Shown here: positions 30,067 through 40,071 of the stretch, in pieces
How the letters are laid out: the number at the start of each line of letters is the position of its first letter
Numbering within the stretch: position 1 is the stretch's first letter
Assembly: GCA_964016885.1 (NCBI GenBank)
Contig: OZ024741.1
Coordinates: 27,183,384 to 27,247,383 of the forward strand
Direction of reading: 5' to 3'
DNA from: Eledone cirrhosa
Taxonomy: Eukaryota; Mollusca; Cephalopoda; Octopoda; Eledonidae
DNA: 64,000 bases
Notes under the pieces: model-generated
Told to the model about the DNA's origin: nothing
Seen by the model: only the letters and a program-made list of their open reading frames with translations
Database searches by the model: none
Translations under genes and position numbers: made by a program

Positions 30067-31715
30067 TTAGCGGAAGTCCACTGGACAATGTGTTTTTGTG
30101 GAAGTCCAGTAATCACCCATACACACCTGTCTCTCCACACCACCAATGTCCTCCAAGGGTAGCCACCCATACACACCTATCTCTCCTCTCCACGCTACCA
30201 ATGTCCTCCAAGGGAAGTCTCCCTTACCTGTCCTTTCCACACCACCAATGTCCTCCAAGGGAAGTCACCCTTAACTGTCCTCTCCACGCTACCAATGTCC
30301 TCCAAGGGAAGTCACCCTTACCTGTCCTCTCCACACCACCAATGTCCTCCAAGGGTAGCCACCCATACACACCTATCTCTCCTCTCCACGCTACCAATGT
30401 CCTCCAAGGGAAGTCTCCCTTACCTGTCCTTTCCACACCACCAATGTCCTCCAAGGGAAGTCACCCTTACCTGTCCTCTCCACGCTACCAATGTCCTCCA
30501 AGGGAAGTCACCCTTACCTGTCCTCTCCACACCACCAATGTCCTCCAAGGGTAGCCACCCATACACACCTATCTCTCCTCTCCACGCTACCAATGTCCTC
30601 CAAGGGAAGTCTCCCTTACCTGTCCTTTCCACACCACCAATGTCCTCCAAGGGAAGTCACCCTTACCTGTCCTCTCCACACCATCAATGTCCTCCAAGGG
30701 AAGTCACCCTTACCTGTCCCCTCCACGCTACCAATGTCCTCCAAGGGAAGTCACCCTTACCTGTCCTTTCCATGCTACCAATGTCCTCCAAGGGAAGTCA
30801 CCCTTACCTGTCCTTTCCATGCTACCAATGTCCTCCAAGGGAAGTCACCCTTACCTGTCCTTTCCATGCTACCAATGTCCTCCAAGGGAAGTCACCCTTA
30901 CCTGTCCTCTCCACGCTACCAATGTCCTCCAAGGGAAGTCACCCTTACCTGTCCTCTCCACGCTACCAATGTCCTCCAAGGGAAGTCACCCTTACCTGTC
31001 CTCTCCACACCACCAATGTCCTCCAAGGGTAGCCACCCTTACCTGTCCTCTCCACACCACCAATGTCCTCCAAGGGTAGCCACCCATACACACCTATCTC
31101 TCCTCTCCACGCTACCAATGTCCTCCAAGGGAAGTCACCCTTACCTGTCCTCTCCACGCTACCAATGTCCTCCAAGGGAAGTCACCCTTACCTGTCCTTT
31201 CCACACCACCAATGTCCTCCAAGGGAAGTCACCCTTACCTGTCCTCTCCACGCTACCAATGTCCTCCAAGGGAAGTCACCCTTACCTGTCCTCTCCACAC
31301 GACCAATGTCCTCCAAGGGTAGCCACCCATACACACCTATCTCTCCTCTCCACGCTACCAATGTCCTCCAAGGGAAGTCACCCTTACCTGTCCTTTCCAT
31401 GCTACCAATGTCCTCCAAGGGAAGTCACCCTTACCTGTCCTCTCCACGCTACCAATGTTCTCCAAGGGAAGTCACCCTTACCTGTCCTCTCCACACCACC
31501 AATGTCCTCCAAGGGTAGCCACCCATACACACCTATCTCTCCTCTCCACGCTACCAATGTCCTCCAAGGGAAGTCACCCTTACCTGTCCTTTCCATGCTA
31601 CCAATGTCCTCCAAGGGAAGTCACCCTTACCTGTCCTCTCCACACCACCAATGTCCTCCAAGGGAAGTCACCCTTACCTGTCCTTTCCATGCTACCAATG
31701 TCCTCTAAGAGAACA
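30067..31715. repeat. 47/55-bp minisatellite with 196-bp higher-order unit
   Basis: About 32 tandem units: a 47-bp form (ACCAATGTCCTCCAAGGGAA, GTCACCCTTACCTGTCCTCT, CCACGCT) and a 55-bp form (GGGTAGCCACCCATACACAC, CTATCTCTCCTCTCC). In the left part the order three short plus one long repeats every 196 bp. Neither form contains stops in the plus-strand frames, so ORFs up to about 400 codons run through it; these change frame from unit to unit and are not credible genes. 29913-30066 to its left is unclassified. Confidence 0.93.
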
Positions 31716-31904
31716 CCAATGGTTAATACAACTTGGAACCAGTGATATCACAACTTAGTTTTCTACAGCAGAGTAGACTGGAACATCATAAAATAAACTT
31801 TCTCATAAAGCTGGTGTCAGGAACATAACTTAACAAAGGGTTTTAGATTAATAAACACCTTAAAATATACAGTTTTGTATTGTAGAACAAGGAGTACTTA
31901 ACTC
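31716..31904. other. Unclassified DNA
   Basis: Short non-coding spacer. No feature seen. Confidence 0.5.
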
Positions 31905-32295
31905 CTCCTCTTTTTCCTCATACTTCACCTGTTTTTCATTCATTCCTCCATTCTTTAATTCCTCTATTCTCTTAATTCCTCCATTCCCTCATTCTCTCAT
32001 TCCTCCACTCTCTCATTCCTCATTCTCTCGTTCTTCCGTTCTCTCATTCCTCCATTCTCTCATTCATCCATTCTCTGGTTCCTCCATTCTCTCATTCATC
32101 CATTCACCATTCTGCCATTCTCTCATTTCTCCATTCTCTCATTTCTCCATTCTCCCATTCCCCCATTCTGCCATTCTCTCATTCCCCCATTCTGCCATTC
32201 TCTCGTTCCTCCATTCCATCATTCCTCCATTCCATCATTCCATCATTCCCTCATTCTTCAATTCTTGTATTCCTCCATTCCATCATTCTGTACAA
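31905..32295. repeat. ATTC-rich tandem repeat (CATTCTCTCATTCCTC units)
   Basis: About 25 degenerate copies of a unit near 16 bp: TTCCTCCATTCTCTCA with TGCC, CCCC and ATC variants. Confidence 0.85.
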
Positions 32296-32365
32296 TCCTT
32301 TGTTTCAACCATTATTTCCTATTGTTTCTTGTAAGGATGTTGTGTCATATGACTCACAGTGACAC

Positions 32366-32560
32366 TGCAAGGTGGTGGTGGTGGTGGTGGTGGTGGTGAT
32401 AGTAGTGGTGGTGGTGGTGGTGGTGATAGTTGTGGTGGTGGTGGTGTTGGTAGTGGTGGTTGTGGTGGTGGTGGTGGTGGTGGTGATAGTTGTGGTGGTG
32501 GTGGTGGTGATAGTAGTGGTGGTGGTGGTGGTTGTGGTGGTGGTAGTATATGATAGCAAT
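32366..32560. repeat. GGT trinucleotide array
   Basis: GGT repeats with GATAGTAGTGGT and GATAGTTGTGGT interruptions. Apparent poly-Gly, poly-Val or poly-Thr frames are artefacts. Confidence 0.92.
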
Positions 32561-32984
32561 GGTGGTGGTGGTGGTGGTGTCAGTGGTTGTGGTTTTAGTT
32601 GTAGTAGTAGGAGGAGCGATAGAGGAGTGACTGGTGTTTAGCTAATTTCTTGTTTGGCCACACTTTCTCTCTCTCTCTCTCTCTCCCCAAGCCCCACTCT
32701 CTCATCCAGTTCGACATTGGGGTTATGACTGACAAGAAAAACAGATAAACAGGGTCTGTATGTGTGTAGGTGTGTATGTGTACAGGTGTGTAGGTAGGTG
32801 TATTTCTGTTAATGCAACTATATATGTGTATGAGTGTCTGTTGTCGAATGAAGGATGCAGTTTATATATGTATATCTTCTTGTATTGATTTCAGTTAAGG
32901 ACTACAACCATGGTGGAGTGGGTGGTGGGGACATCAAAATATGTGTGTGTGTGTGTGTGTGTGAGTGACTGTGTGTGTAAATCT
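32561..32984. other. Unclassified DNA with GT tracts
   Basis: Contains a CT run (about 32665-32684), GTGTAGGTGTGTATG-type repeats (32760-32810) and a GT run at 32940-32975. No gene or element recognised. Confidence 0.5.
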
Positions 32985-33110
32985 CAAAGGATGGGACTCG
33001 TGGAAGAGGCAGACCCAGAAAGACATGGGATGAGGTAGTGAGGACTGACTTTAAGATGAATCTCACAGTTGAGATGACAGTGAAGATTGGTGGAGACTGA
33101 TGAAGATCTG
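32985..33110 (+). mobile_element. Short LINE C-terminal fragment
   Basis: Plus strand reads GTRGRGRPRKTWDEVVRTDF, the C-terminal signature shared by LINE A/B-type proteins, then LTVEMT and stops. No tail follows, so both ends are truncated. Confidence 0.6.
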
Positions 33111-33220
33111 CCTACTGACCTATCCATCCCCTTCCAATATCACTTCTTAGTAGCTATCCTCACCATTTTTGACACATACTTGTCCCATTCACCCTTCCCT
33201 CCACTATCTTTAGCCGTTAC

Positions 33221-33590
33221 ATGTTACTCGATAGAGTGCATAGATCAGAGATCAAATATTCACTCCAGGTAGAACCAGTACTTCTTGGAATTGAGAGATC
33301 ACAGCTCCGATACTATGGACATGTGGTTAGAATGTCTCAGGAAAGAATCACTGGACAGATTTTACAGACAATCGGCAAGACACCCAGGGGTAGACCCCGA
33401 GCAGGATGGTTGGATAACATCCTTGAGTTTGACCTGGTCTCACTTGGGGACCCAGCCGGATTAGTTAGAGATGATTGTTTCTGGCAGGACCTGCTGGAAG
33501 GAGTGTTTGAGGATTCTTCCCCCATGACCCTCTCAGGAATATGTGGGCAAGAAGAAAAATGTACACACTCTATGTCCAAAATCACCACTC
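33221..33590 (+). pseudogene. RT C-terminal fragment of another LINE
   Basis: Open frame with IERSQLRYYGHVVRMSQERI, then RGRPRAGWLDNI and DCFWQDLLEG. This is the C-terminal end typical of single-ORF LINEs, but with wording different from LINE A and B (VRMSQERITGQ). Upstream RT motifs are missing. It runs directly into an endonuclease fragment on the opposite strand. Confidence 0.65.
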
Positions 33591-33805
33591 CACATTTTGC
33601 CTATCCAGTAAAAGATATAGCCTCTGTCTACCTCTTGTAATTGGACATTTCCTGCAAACTGAGTTTCTGAAAGAGCCACTGCTGATGTTTTGCCGAGATA
33701 AGACACACGAGCTATGATAGCTCTACTATGTTCAGGGTTATGTTCATATCCTGCAAAGTTCTGACATTCCATGAAGCCCTGTACATTTTGTTTTGGCTGC
33801 AAGGG
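33590..33805 (-). pseudogene. LINE endonuclease N-terminal fragment
   Basis: Minus strand includes RAIIARVSYLGKTSAVALSE, then TQFAGNVQLQEVDRGY and IFYWIGK. This matches the pattern around the catalytic Glu of AP-type LINE endonucleases (A-LSET or IQET, then GY-F-W-G). About 70 residues survive. It is not the LINE A endonuclease (QETRW, FWVG) but a related family, possibly the same as the abutting C-terminal fragment. Confidence 0.5.
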
Positions 33806-33962
33806 AGGGATGCCTAGTCACCTGCACCTGATGACCAGGTTAAGCATAAGTGAACAATGTTTAAATTTTTATTTTCTTGACCCCTCTTCTAAAGAGGAAA
33901 TCAGTATCATCCTATAAAGGACTGCTTTGTTGTCAGACGAGGACACACATCTAACAATTTCT

Positions 33963-34232
33963 CGTATGTGTTGTGAGAGACAGTCATCCACCTTTCATGA
34001 CATATGTGTTGTGAGAGACAGTCATCCACCTTTCATGACATATGTGTTGTGAGAGACAGTCATCCACCTTTCATGACATATGTGTTGTGAGAGACAGTCA
34101 TCCACCTTTCATGACATATATGTTGTGAGAGACAGTTATCCACCTTTCATGACATATGTGTTGTGAGAGACAGTCATCCACCTTTCATGACATATGTGTT
34201 GTGAGAGACAGTCATCCACCTTTCATGACATG
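33963..34232. repeat. 38-bp tandem repeat, seven copies
   Basis: Seven nearly identical units TATGTGTTGTGAGAGACAGT / CATCCACCTTTCATGACA (38 bp), with one T/C change in the fifth. Confidence 0.95.
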
Positions 34233-34294
34233 TGCAAAGATCATGTTAGAGACTTCCTGCAACATCCTCTGCCTGCCTCTACTGCAATTCTTTC

Positions 34295-34425
34295 ATCGCC
34301 AGGGTATTTAAGGGGCACACAAGATTACAAGGTATTTAAGGGACATACAAGATTACAGGGTATTTAAGAGGCACTCAACATTACAGGGTATTTAAGGGGC
34401 ACACAAGATTACAGAGTATTTGCTG
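34295..34425. repeat. ~30-bp tandem repeat, four copies
   Basis: Four units of CAGGGTATTTAAGGGGCACA / CAAGATTA with small changes. Confidence 0.9.
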
Positions 34426-34975
34426 AACAACCTATACAATTGGTTTGTTTACAAGAATCAGTTGTCTGTGCCATACTTCACACACTCCCTCCATTATAAC
34501 ATCAGTCCTATACTGGTGCACAATGTGCCACATGTCAGATGAGGCTATAATCACAGGCTTTGGGAACAGGAGTTGTCCATCTCCAAGGCTGATTGTCTTA
34601 ACAAGACTAGAGGCTCCAGCCCACCCTCTCCAGAGTAAAACAAAACAAAAAAACTTCTAAATGTTTAGAAAGTTTAAAAGTTACAAAACCGATAAAAAAT
34701 TTTAAAATTATAATGAAAATAAATACACACATACACAGTCACCCCATCCCTACCTACACTCACAACATACATATGTAGATACAATGGGATGACTGGTGAC
34801 ACTCTTCAGTTTCTCTGCTCTTTGACGGGTTTTATTTTTTATCCTGCAGGGTGCCCCAAATCAACCCCCTCACCAACCAAGCTTGGTGGGGTTGGTAGTT
34901 TAATCCCCAATGACCCAACCATGTGGTAAGTTGTACTGTGTTACATGTTTCCAGTAGCACTCAAGAGCAATCATA
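34426..34975. other. Unclassified DNA
   Basis: No recognisable gene or repeat end. An AAACAAAAC-rich stretch lies at 34640-34720. A 71-codon open frame (34445-34660) has no features. Confidence 0.5.
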
Positions 34976-34980
34976 CATAT

Positions 34981-35062
34981 ACAGGGAGTCCCCCAAAAAT
35001 GTATACACACTTCAACAGCATTCTAATAAACGTGTATACATTTTTTGGGGGGGACACCCTGT
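34981..35062. mobile_element. Small MITE with Tc1/mariner-like ends
   Basis: 82 bp with ~28-bp terminal inverted repeats: ACAGGGAGTCCCCCAAAAAT GTATACAC at the left, and GTGTATACATTTTTTGGGGG GGACACCCTGT at the right. The element CAGGG...CCCTG is flanked on both sides by TA, the target duplication of Tc1/mariner transposons. No transposase, so it would depend on one elsewhere. Confidence 0.75.
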
Positions 35063-35205
35063 ATATATATATGTGAGTGTGTGGATGTATATATATATAT
35101 TGTGGGGAATTTAGATTGATTTAATGACAGAGACACAAAAACCGACACAATTTTACAATCTTGCTTCCAATAAACTGCACAATGGAAGCTATGGCACATG
35201 AGTGG

Positions 35206-35344
35206 ATAAGTCACTTTGGAGTATATCATAGTGGCTTGGTCATAGGAATGTGGCACCCATATAGAACAGGCAGATAAGTCACTTTGGAGTATATCATAGT
35301 GGCTTGGTCATAGGAATGTGGCACCCATATAGAACAGGCAGATA
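35206..35344. repeat. ~68-bp direct duplication
   Basis: Two adjacent copies of GATAAGTCACTTTGGAGTAT ATCATAGTGGCTTGGTCATA GGAATGTGGCACCCATATAG AACAGGCA. A TA run follows at 35362-35386. Confidence 0.92.
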
Positions 35345-35359
35345 ACAATAAAAGAAATG

Positions 35360-35391
<32 letters not shown>

Positions 35392-35398
35392 AATTATT

Positions 35399-35785
35399 AA
35401 CCATCTTGCCCAACAACAACCTTTTTTTATTTCCATGTGTCTAACACACATGGGCATGCCAACAAAGTCAGAAAACAGCACAGCTCCATGACTTTCGGAA
35501 ACATTTTTTCACGCTCAAAGTTGCTGAAGCATGGAACAAACTACCTGCATCAGTTATTAGCTGTTGAGACACTACATCCTTTAAAACCTCCATGCTTCCT
35601 GAGATTCGCCAACACTACACCTGATATCCCCCCCTCCATACACACGTACACATATATATCATGACTCATACACTATTCACTTCCCTGACATTTGTATATT
35701 ATTTTATGTACTATACATGCACCTTTGATGAGTTGTAGTGCACCTGAGCACTGTACACAATAATTTCATTATTATTATTATTATT
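35399..35785 (+). mobile_element. CR1/Jockey-like LINE 3' end
   Basis: 5'-truncated copy of the element at 38500-39712. It shares the C-terminal coding end (an R-KQHSS region, HFFTLRVAEAWNKLP-like) and the 3'UTR through TGATGAGTTGTAGTGCACCT, CTGTACACAATAATTTC, ending in ATT repeats. Frameshifts make it non-coding. Confidence 0.75.
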
Positions 35786-35789
35786 ATTA

Positions 35790-35900
35790 TTATATAATAA
35801 TTGTTTCTACTTTAGGAACAAGGCCAGCAATTACCCAGTGCATTACTGGTACTTTATTTTATCGACCTCGTAAGGATGAAAGGCAAAGTCGACCTCTGCG
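35790..35900 (-). mobile_element. tRNA-derived SINE, truncated
   Basis: Minus-strand body of the 24305-type SINE: CTTTGCCTTTCATCCTTACG, AAAGTACCAGTAATGCACTG, GGGTAATTGCTGGCC. The tRNA head is cut off where ATT/AAT repeats of the neighbouring LINE begin. Confidence 0.75.
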
Positions 35901-36075
35901 GGATAATAATAATAATGAAATATTGTGTACAGTGCTCAGGTGCACTACAACTCATCAAAATGTGTATGTATAGTACATAGGGAAATGTACAAACATCAGG
36001 AAAATGAACAGCGCATGAGTCATGATATACACATGTGTGCATGTGTATGGAAGGGGGACATCAGGTGTATATATA
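35901..36075 (-). mobile_element. CR1/Jockey-like LINE 3'UTR fragment
   Basis: AAT repeats, then the complement of the same 3'UTR as at 35399-35785 (GTGTACAGTGCTCAGGTGCA on the plus strand), ending near ATCAGGTGTA. With the preceding copy it forms an inverted pair separated by a SINE. Confidence 0.75.
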
Positions 36076-36241
36076 TATAGTGTAGGTGATTCAGTGAATT
36101 ACTGGTGGTACCAAAACACTTTCTACACAAGCAGATTGTATATATTAAAATAAAAACGATTAAGTTTCGTTTACATATATTTAGTTACATATATTGTGTA
36201 TTAACCTGTTGTGTGCATTTCACAGAGGTCACCTCTAGGAG

Positions 36242-36360
36242 TTATGGACCTGACTCCATTATCGATCTGCTCTTCAGACTGGCAATGTGACAAAAAACAC
36301 TATATTGTTTGTCACATCACCTGTCTGAAGAGCAGATTGATAACAGAATCGGGTCCATAA
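36242..36360. repeat. Imperfect hairpin with 53-nt arms
   Basis: Arm 36242-36294 (TTATGGACCTGACTCC... to GCAATGTGACAAA) is the near reverse complement of 36308-36360 (TTTGTCACATCACC... to GGGTCCATAA), around a 13-nt loop. About 44 of 53 positions pair; the AATCTGCTCTTCAGAC-type core is nearly perfect. No TA or other clear target duplication. Confidence 0.75.
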
Positions 36361-37170
36361 ACAAAACTTCATCGTTTATATATACACACACACACACGCA
36401 CGCACGCACATATTCACACCACACACCCATACACATACACACACATACATATATGTTTTGTTTAGCCTTGGGTTAGTGTTGATCAAACTAACAGAAGATC
36501 AAAGACATTCCAACTGTGATCATCCCATCTATTTAAGGGTATCTTGAACTACATAATGTACCCTTTCTATTTTAAGATTGTGGGAATGTGTATTGAGGGT
36601 GGTTTGGCTGTTATTTCTAGAATCTCCTGCATTGGCTCATAAATGGAATTTGTAGTTAAAGAAAGAGAGGAGAGATGGTATACAAGAATCAGAAGGTAAA
36701 AGATAATAGAGATAGGAGAGAAAGAAGAGAGTGTGAGAGAGAGAGATAAAGTGACAGCTAGAGAGAGTAAGAGACAGAGATATGTTTCTTTATTAGCCAC
36801 AGGGCACAAAAGAAGGGGACAATTACAAAGGGGGGAGTTTACATACAATAAAAACGTGTAAAATGTTATCACAATTGTAAATTAAAAGTTAATCGATTTT
36901 CCCCAATAGGGGGAGACAGTTCATATGGGTAGCACATACCCCCGAAAAAAATGTGCAACCATCATCTCCAGGAGTACGAAGAGTTTGTACCCCTTTCCTC
37001 TCTTCCTCTTTTTCATCAACCTACAGGCTGATATAGAGAGAAGGGCCATTCTCACCACTTTCACCCACCTTTCATAAAACTTGCTAGGGTACAGCATCTC
37101 TCTCTCCATCCTGACTCTTCTTCCAAAGTGGTTTTTGAAAAAAAAGAATCAATAAGAGACAGAGATGGTA

Positions 37171-37202
<32 letters not shown>

Positions 37203-37344
37203 TGTGAAGGTGTTCTCTTCCAATGTGTTTCTGGAAGATTCTAAATTCATCATAGACCTCCACAGATAATATTTTTACAATAAATATGTTAAGGGCAGCT
37301 GTGTTGAAGACAATATATCTTGTTTCTGGCACAACAACATACAC
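36361..37344. other. Unclassified DNA with GA and CA tracts
   Basis: CA-rich stretch at 36385-36450; a single diverged copy of the 15205 repeat unit at 36592-36625 (GGTTTGGCTGTTATTTCTAG); GA-rich DNA at 36660-36790 and 37155-37205. No gene recognised. Confidence 0.5.
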
Positions 37345-37625
37345 ATCAACAACAACAACAGCAACAACAACAGCAACAACAATAACAGCAGCAACTACTA
37401 TAACAACAACAACAGCAGCAACTACTATAACAACAACAGCAACAACAATAACAGCAGCAACTACTATAACAACAACAACAGCAACAACAATAACAGCAGC
37501 AACTACTATAACAACAACAACAGCAGCAACTACTATAACAACAACAACAACAGCAACAACAATAACAGCAGCAACTACTATAACAACAACAACAACAGCA
37601 ACAACAAAACACCACTGCCACCACC
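37345..37625. repeat. AAC/AGC compound repeat
   Basis: Units of about 30-45 bp with AACAATAACAGCAGCAACTA and CTATAACAACAACAACAGC. Poly-Thr and poly-Cys frames over it are artefacts. Confidence 0.9.
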
Positions 37626-37860
37626 AATAACATCAATAACAATGCCACTACCTCTACTGGCAACAACAACAACCACAAAAAACACCATCACCACCAACAA
37701 CAACAACCACAAAAAACACCATCACCACCACCACCATTACCATGACAACTAATGCACAATTTGACTTTTCTCCTACAAACTCTTTGTTTCCATTACTAAC
37801 AAGAGAGAAATATATATATTTTTTAAATAGAACAAAATAAAAACAAATGGAAAAAACTCA
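37626..37860. other. ACC/AAC-rich and AT-rich spacer
   Basis: Continuation of CA/AC-rich trinucleotides with a two-copy AACAACAACCACAAAAAACA block at about 37665-37720, then AT-rich DNA. Nothing else seen. Confidence 0.6.
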
Positions 37861-38010
37861 TCATTGTTTTTACATCTGTTTTTCCATGCTTGCATGGGTT
37901 GGACAGGTCTTTCTCAACACAGCATCTCTCCTCTCGTTGTGATCCTTTGTCCTCTTATATATATACTAGCGTGGAAAAATGGACATAAAACGGTCAGGAT
38001 GATGATAGTA
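37861..38010. mobile_element. Two opposed LINE tail fragments
   Basis: 37861-37958 is a minus-strand LINE B tail (plus strand CATGCTTGCATGGGTTGGAC, CAGCATCTCTCC). 37966-38008 is a plus-strand tail (CTAGCGTGGAAAAATGGACA, AAACGGTCAGGATGATGATA). They meet at a short TA run. Confidence 0.6.
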
Positions 38011-38016
38011 TATATA

Positions 38017-38215
38017 TCATCATCATCATTTAACGTCTGTTTTCCTACTAACCAGGGTTGGATGGTTTGTCACAGACTGTGTCAGTACTCAGATGGTCGA
38101 GGGCCTGCATCTGGCTTATTTACTCTACTGAGTGTTTGGACCGGCCAAGTGTCTACATCTCACTTGCATACATTCCAGCACTCTATTGAGTGCATTTCAT
38201 CATAGTACTAGCAGT
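38017..38215 (-). mobile_element. SINE/LINE tail fragment, variant C
   Basis: ATC repeats, then AACGTCTGTTTTCCTACTAA and GGTTGGATGG on the plus strand, followed by CACAGACTGTGTCAGTACTC, the combination seen at 21685. It also contains two ~25-bp echoes (CTACTGAGTG and CTATTGAGTGC). Confidence 0.5.
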
Positions 38216-38234
38216 AGGAAGGTTGTCATATATA

Positions 38235-38360
38235 TATATATGTAACGAAGGAAGTGTGGTAAGGAACCAGGTGGACCATAACACACCAGAGTACTTGATA
38301 CTTAGGGTAGTAGAGTGGGTAATAGGAAAAGAGGACCCTGATGGCTGAATCCATCTTGAT
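38235..38360 (+). repeat. Dispersed repeat D1
   Basis: GAAGTGTGGTAAGGAACCAG, ACACCAGAGTACTTGATACT, TAGGGTAGTAGAGTGGGTAA, GAGGACCCTGATGGCTGAAT. Related copies lie at 22030 and 41125. Bounded by TA tracts on both sides. No coding or SINE boxes. Confidence 0.55.
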
Positions 38361-38499
38361 TTATATATATATATTAGGTAATTCCAAAGGAAAAGCAAAG
38401 GAAAAAAGAGTGCTATATGTATAGAACAGAGCTATTTAATTAGAAAGTGAACAACACAAAATATAACTACTCCATTACCAAAGGTTTCTGGATCACAGA

Positions 38500-39712
38500 T
38501 GATAATAATATAATGAAATTATTGTGTACAGTGCTCAGGTGCACTACAACTCGTCAAAGGTGCATGTATAGTATATAGAATAATATACAAATGTCAAGGA
38601 AGTGAATAGTATATGAGTCATGATATACATGTGTGTATGTGTATGGAGGGGGAACATTAGGTGTAGTGTTGGCGAATCTCGGCAAGCATGGAGGTTTTAA
38701 AGAATAGTGTCTCGACAGCTAACAACTGACGCAGGTAGTTTGTTCCATGCTTCAGCAACTCTGAGCGTGAAAAAATGTTTCCAAAAATCATGGGAACTGT
38801 GCTGTTTTCTGACTTTGTGGGCATGCCCACGTGTGTTAGACACATGGAAATCAAAAAGGTACTCAGGGTTGTTGTTGGCAAGATGGTTAACAATTTTGTG
38901 GGTGTTTACCAAGTCAGTTGCCAGGCGTCGGAGCTTCAATGTATCCATGCCCAGGGAAGCAAGGCATTCAGAGTATGGTAGATGCCTGATGGAGGGTATT
39001 CGCTTGGTTGCACGTCTCAAACAGTTTCCAGTCGGTCAATGTTCTGAGCAAGATAGGGGTTCCAGACTGGTGATGCAAATTCTAAGTGTGGCCACACCAT
39101 AGCCATGTACAGCCTTAAATAGATAGCTGGAGAGTGGCTGACAAAGGTCTTGCTGAGTGATGTTAAGACACCCTCAGCCCTCTTGACAATTTTAGAGACG
39201 TACTTCTTCCAACGTAAATCGCTGCTGACCGTAATACCCAGGTCACGTTTACAAGAAGACTTCTTGCTGTGGAGGGAGTATGTGGACGCTGGGTTTTTAC
39301 TCCCAAAATGCATGGTGGTGCACTTGTGCACAGCTAGCTTGAGTTGCCAGTCTGAGATCCATTGTTGCATTGTGTCCAGGTCAGACTGCAGGCAAGATCT
39401 ATAGTGTTCAGGATCTGTCCTTTTTATCTCAAGGTACAGCTTGATGTCGTCTGCGTACTTTAGTACTGTGGCATTCTTTAAGTTGGCATCTATGTCATTA
39501 ATATATGCCACAAACAAAAGGGGGCCAAGAACAGATCCCTGTGGTACACCAGATGACATCTCATATGGTGAGGAATGCTGTCCTAGAACCGTGACTACCT
39601 CTCTTCGACTGAGAATGAAGGACTTCAACCAGTTAAAAGGATCATCCTTCACACCCATTGCAGACAGTTTTGCCATAAGCCTTTTGTGTGGCACAGAATT
39701 GAAAGCTTAATA
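38500..39712 (-). pseudogene. CR1/Jockey-like LINE, 5'-truncated RT pseudogene
   Basis: Minus strand. The frame 39694-39017 begins within the RT palm: SSGVPQGSVLGPLLFVAYIN (motif B), LKYADDIKLYL (motif C), then KCTTMHFG, RDLGITVSSDLRWKKYV and MVWPHLEFASPVWNP. A one-base frameshift near 39018 moves the next part (RRATKRIPSIRHLPYSECL to FFTLRVAEAWNKLPASVV) to another frame. The 3'UTR ends near 38510 with AAT/ATT repeats. Motif A and everything upstream are missing. The VPQGSVLGPLLF and YADD wording places it with the CR1/Jockey-type elements, distinct from LINE A/B. Two 3'-end copies lie at 35399 and 35901. Confidence 0.85.
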
Positions 39713-39948
39713 AAATACGTTTGGATCGATCGTCAGACTGAGATGTTATAGATAAAAGATTTGAAATGAGATTTGAAATTGGAAGTGAGGCTGGAAAAAT
39801 AACGGGAAATATACATAAGAAAAGAAGGGTACAAAAAATAATATATAAAAAAAATAAAAATATATAGCAATATAGAAAAAGACATGTATACATACATATA
39901 CACACACATACACATTCAGATAAAAGGAAAATATATATATATATATGT

Positions 39949-40034
<86 letters not shown>

Positions 40035-40071
40035 TACTTCAAAATATTAATAAATATAGACATTCATGTGA
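39713..40071. other. AT-rich DNA with TA tracts
   Basis: Unclassified AT-rich sequence, then TA runs at 39931-39946 and 39959-40034. No gene. Confidence 0.7.

Noticed and set aside
30295..31708. Pro/Ser-rich ORFs up to 405 codons in several frames
   Set aside because: 47/55-bp tandem units without stops; the frame shifts each unit and equivalent ORFs exist in parallel frames.
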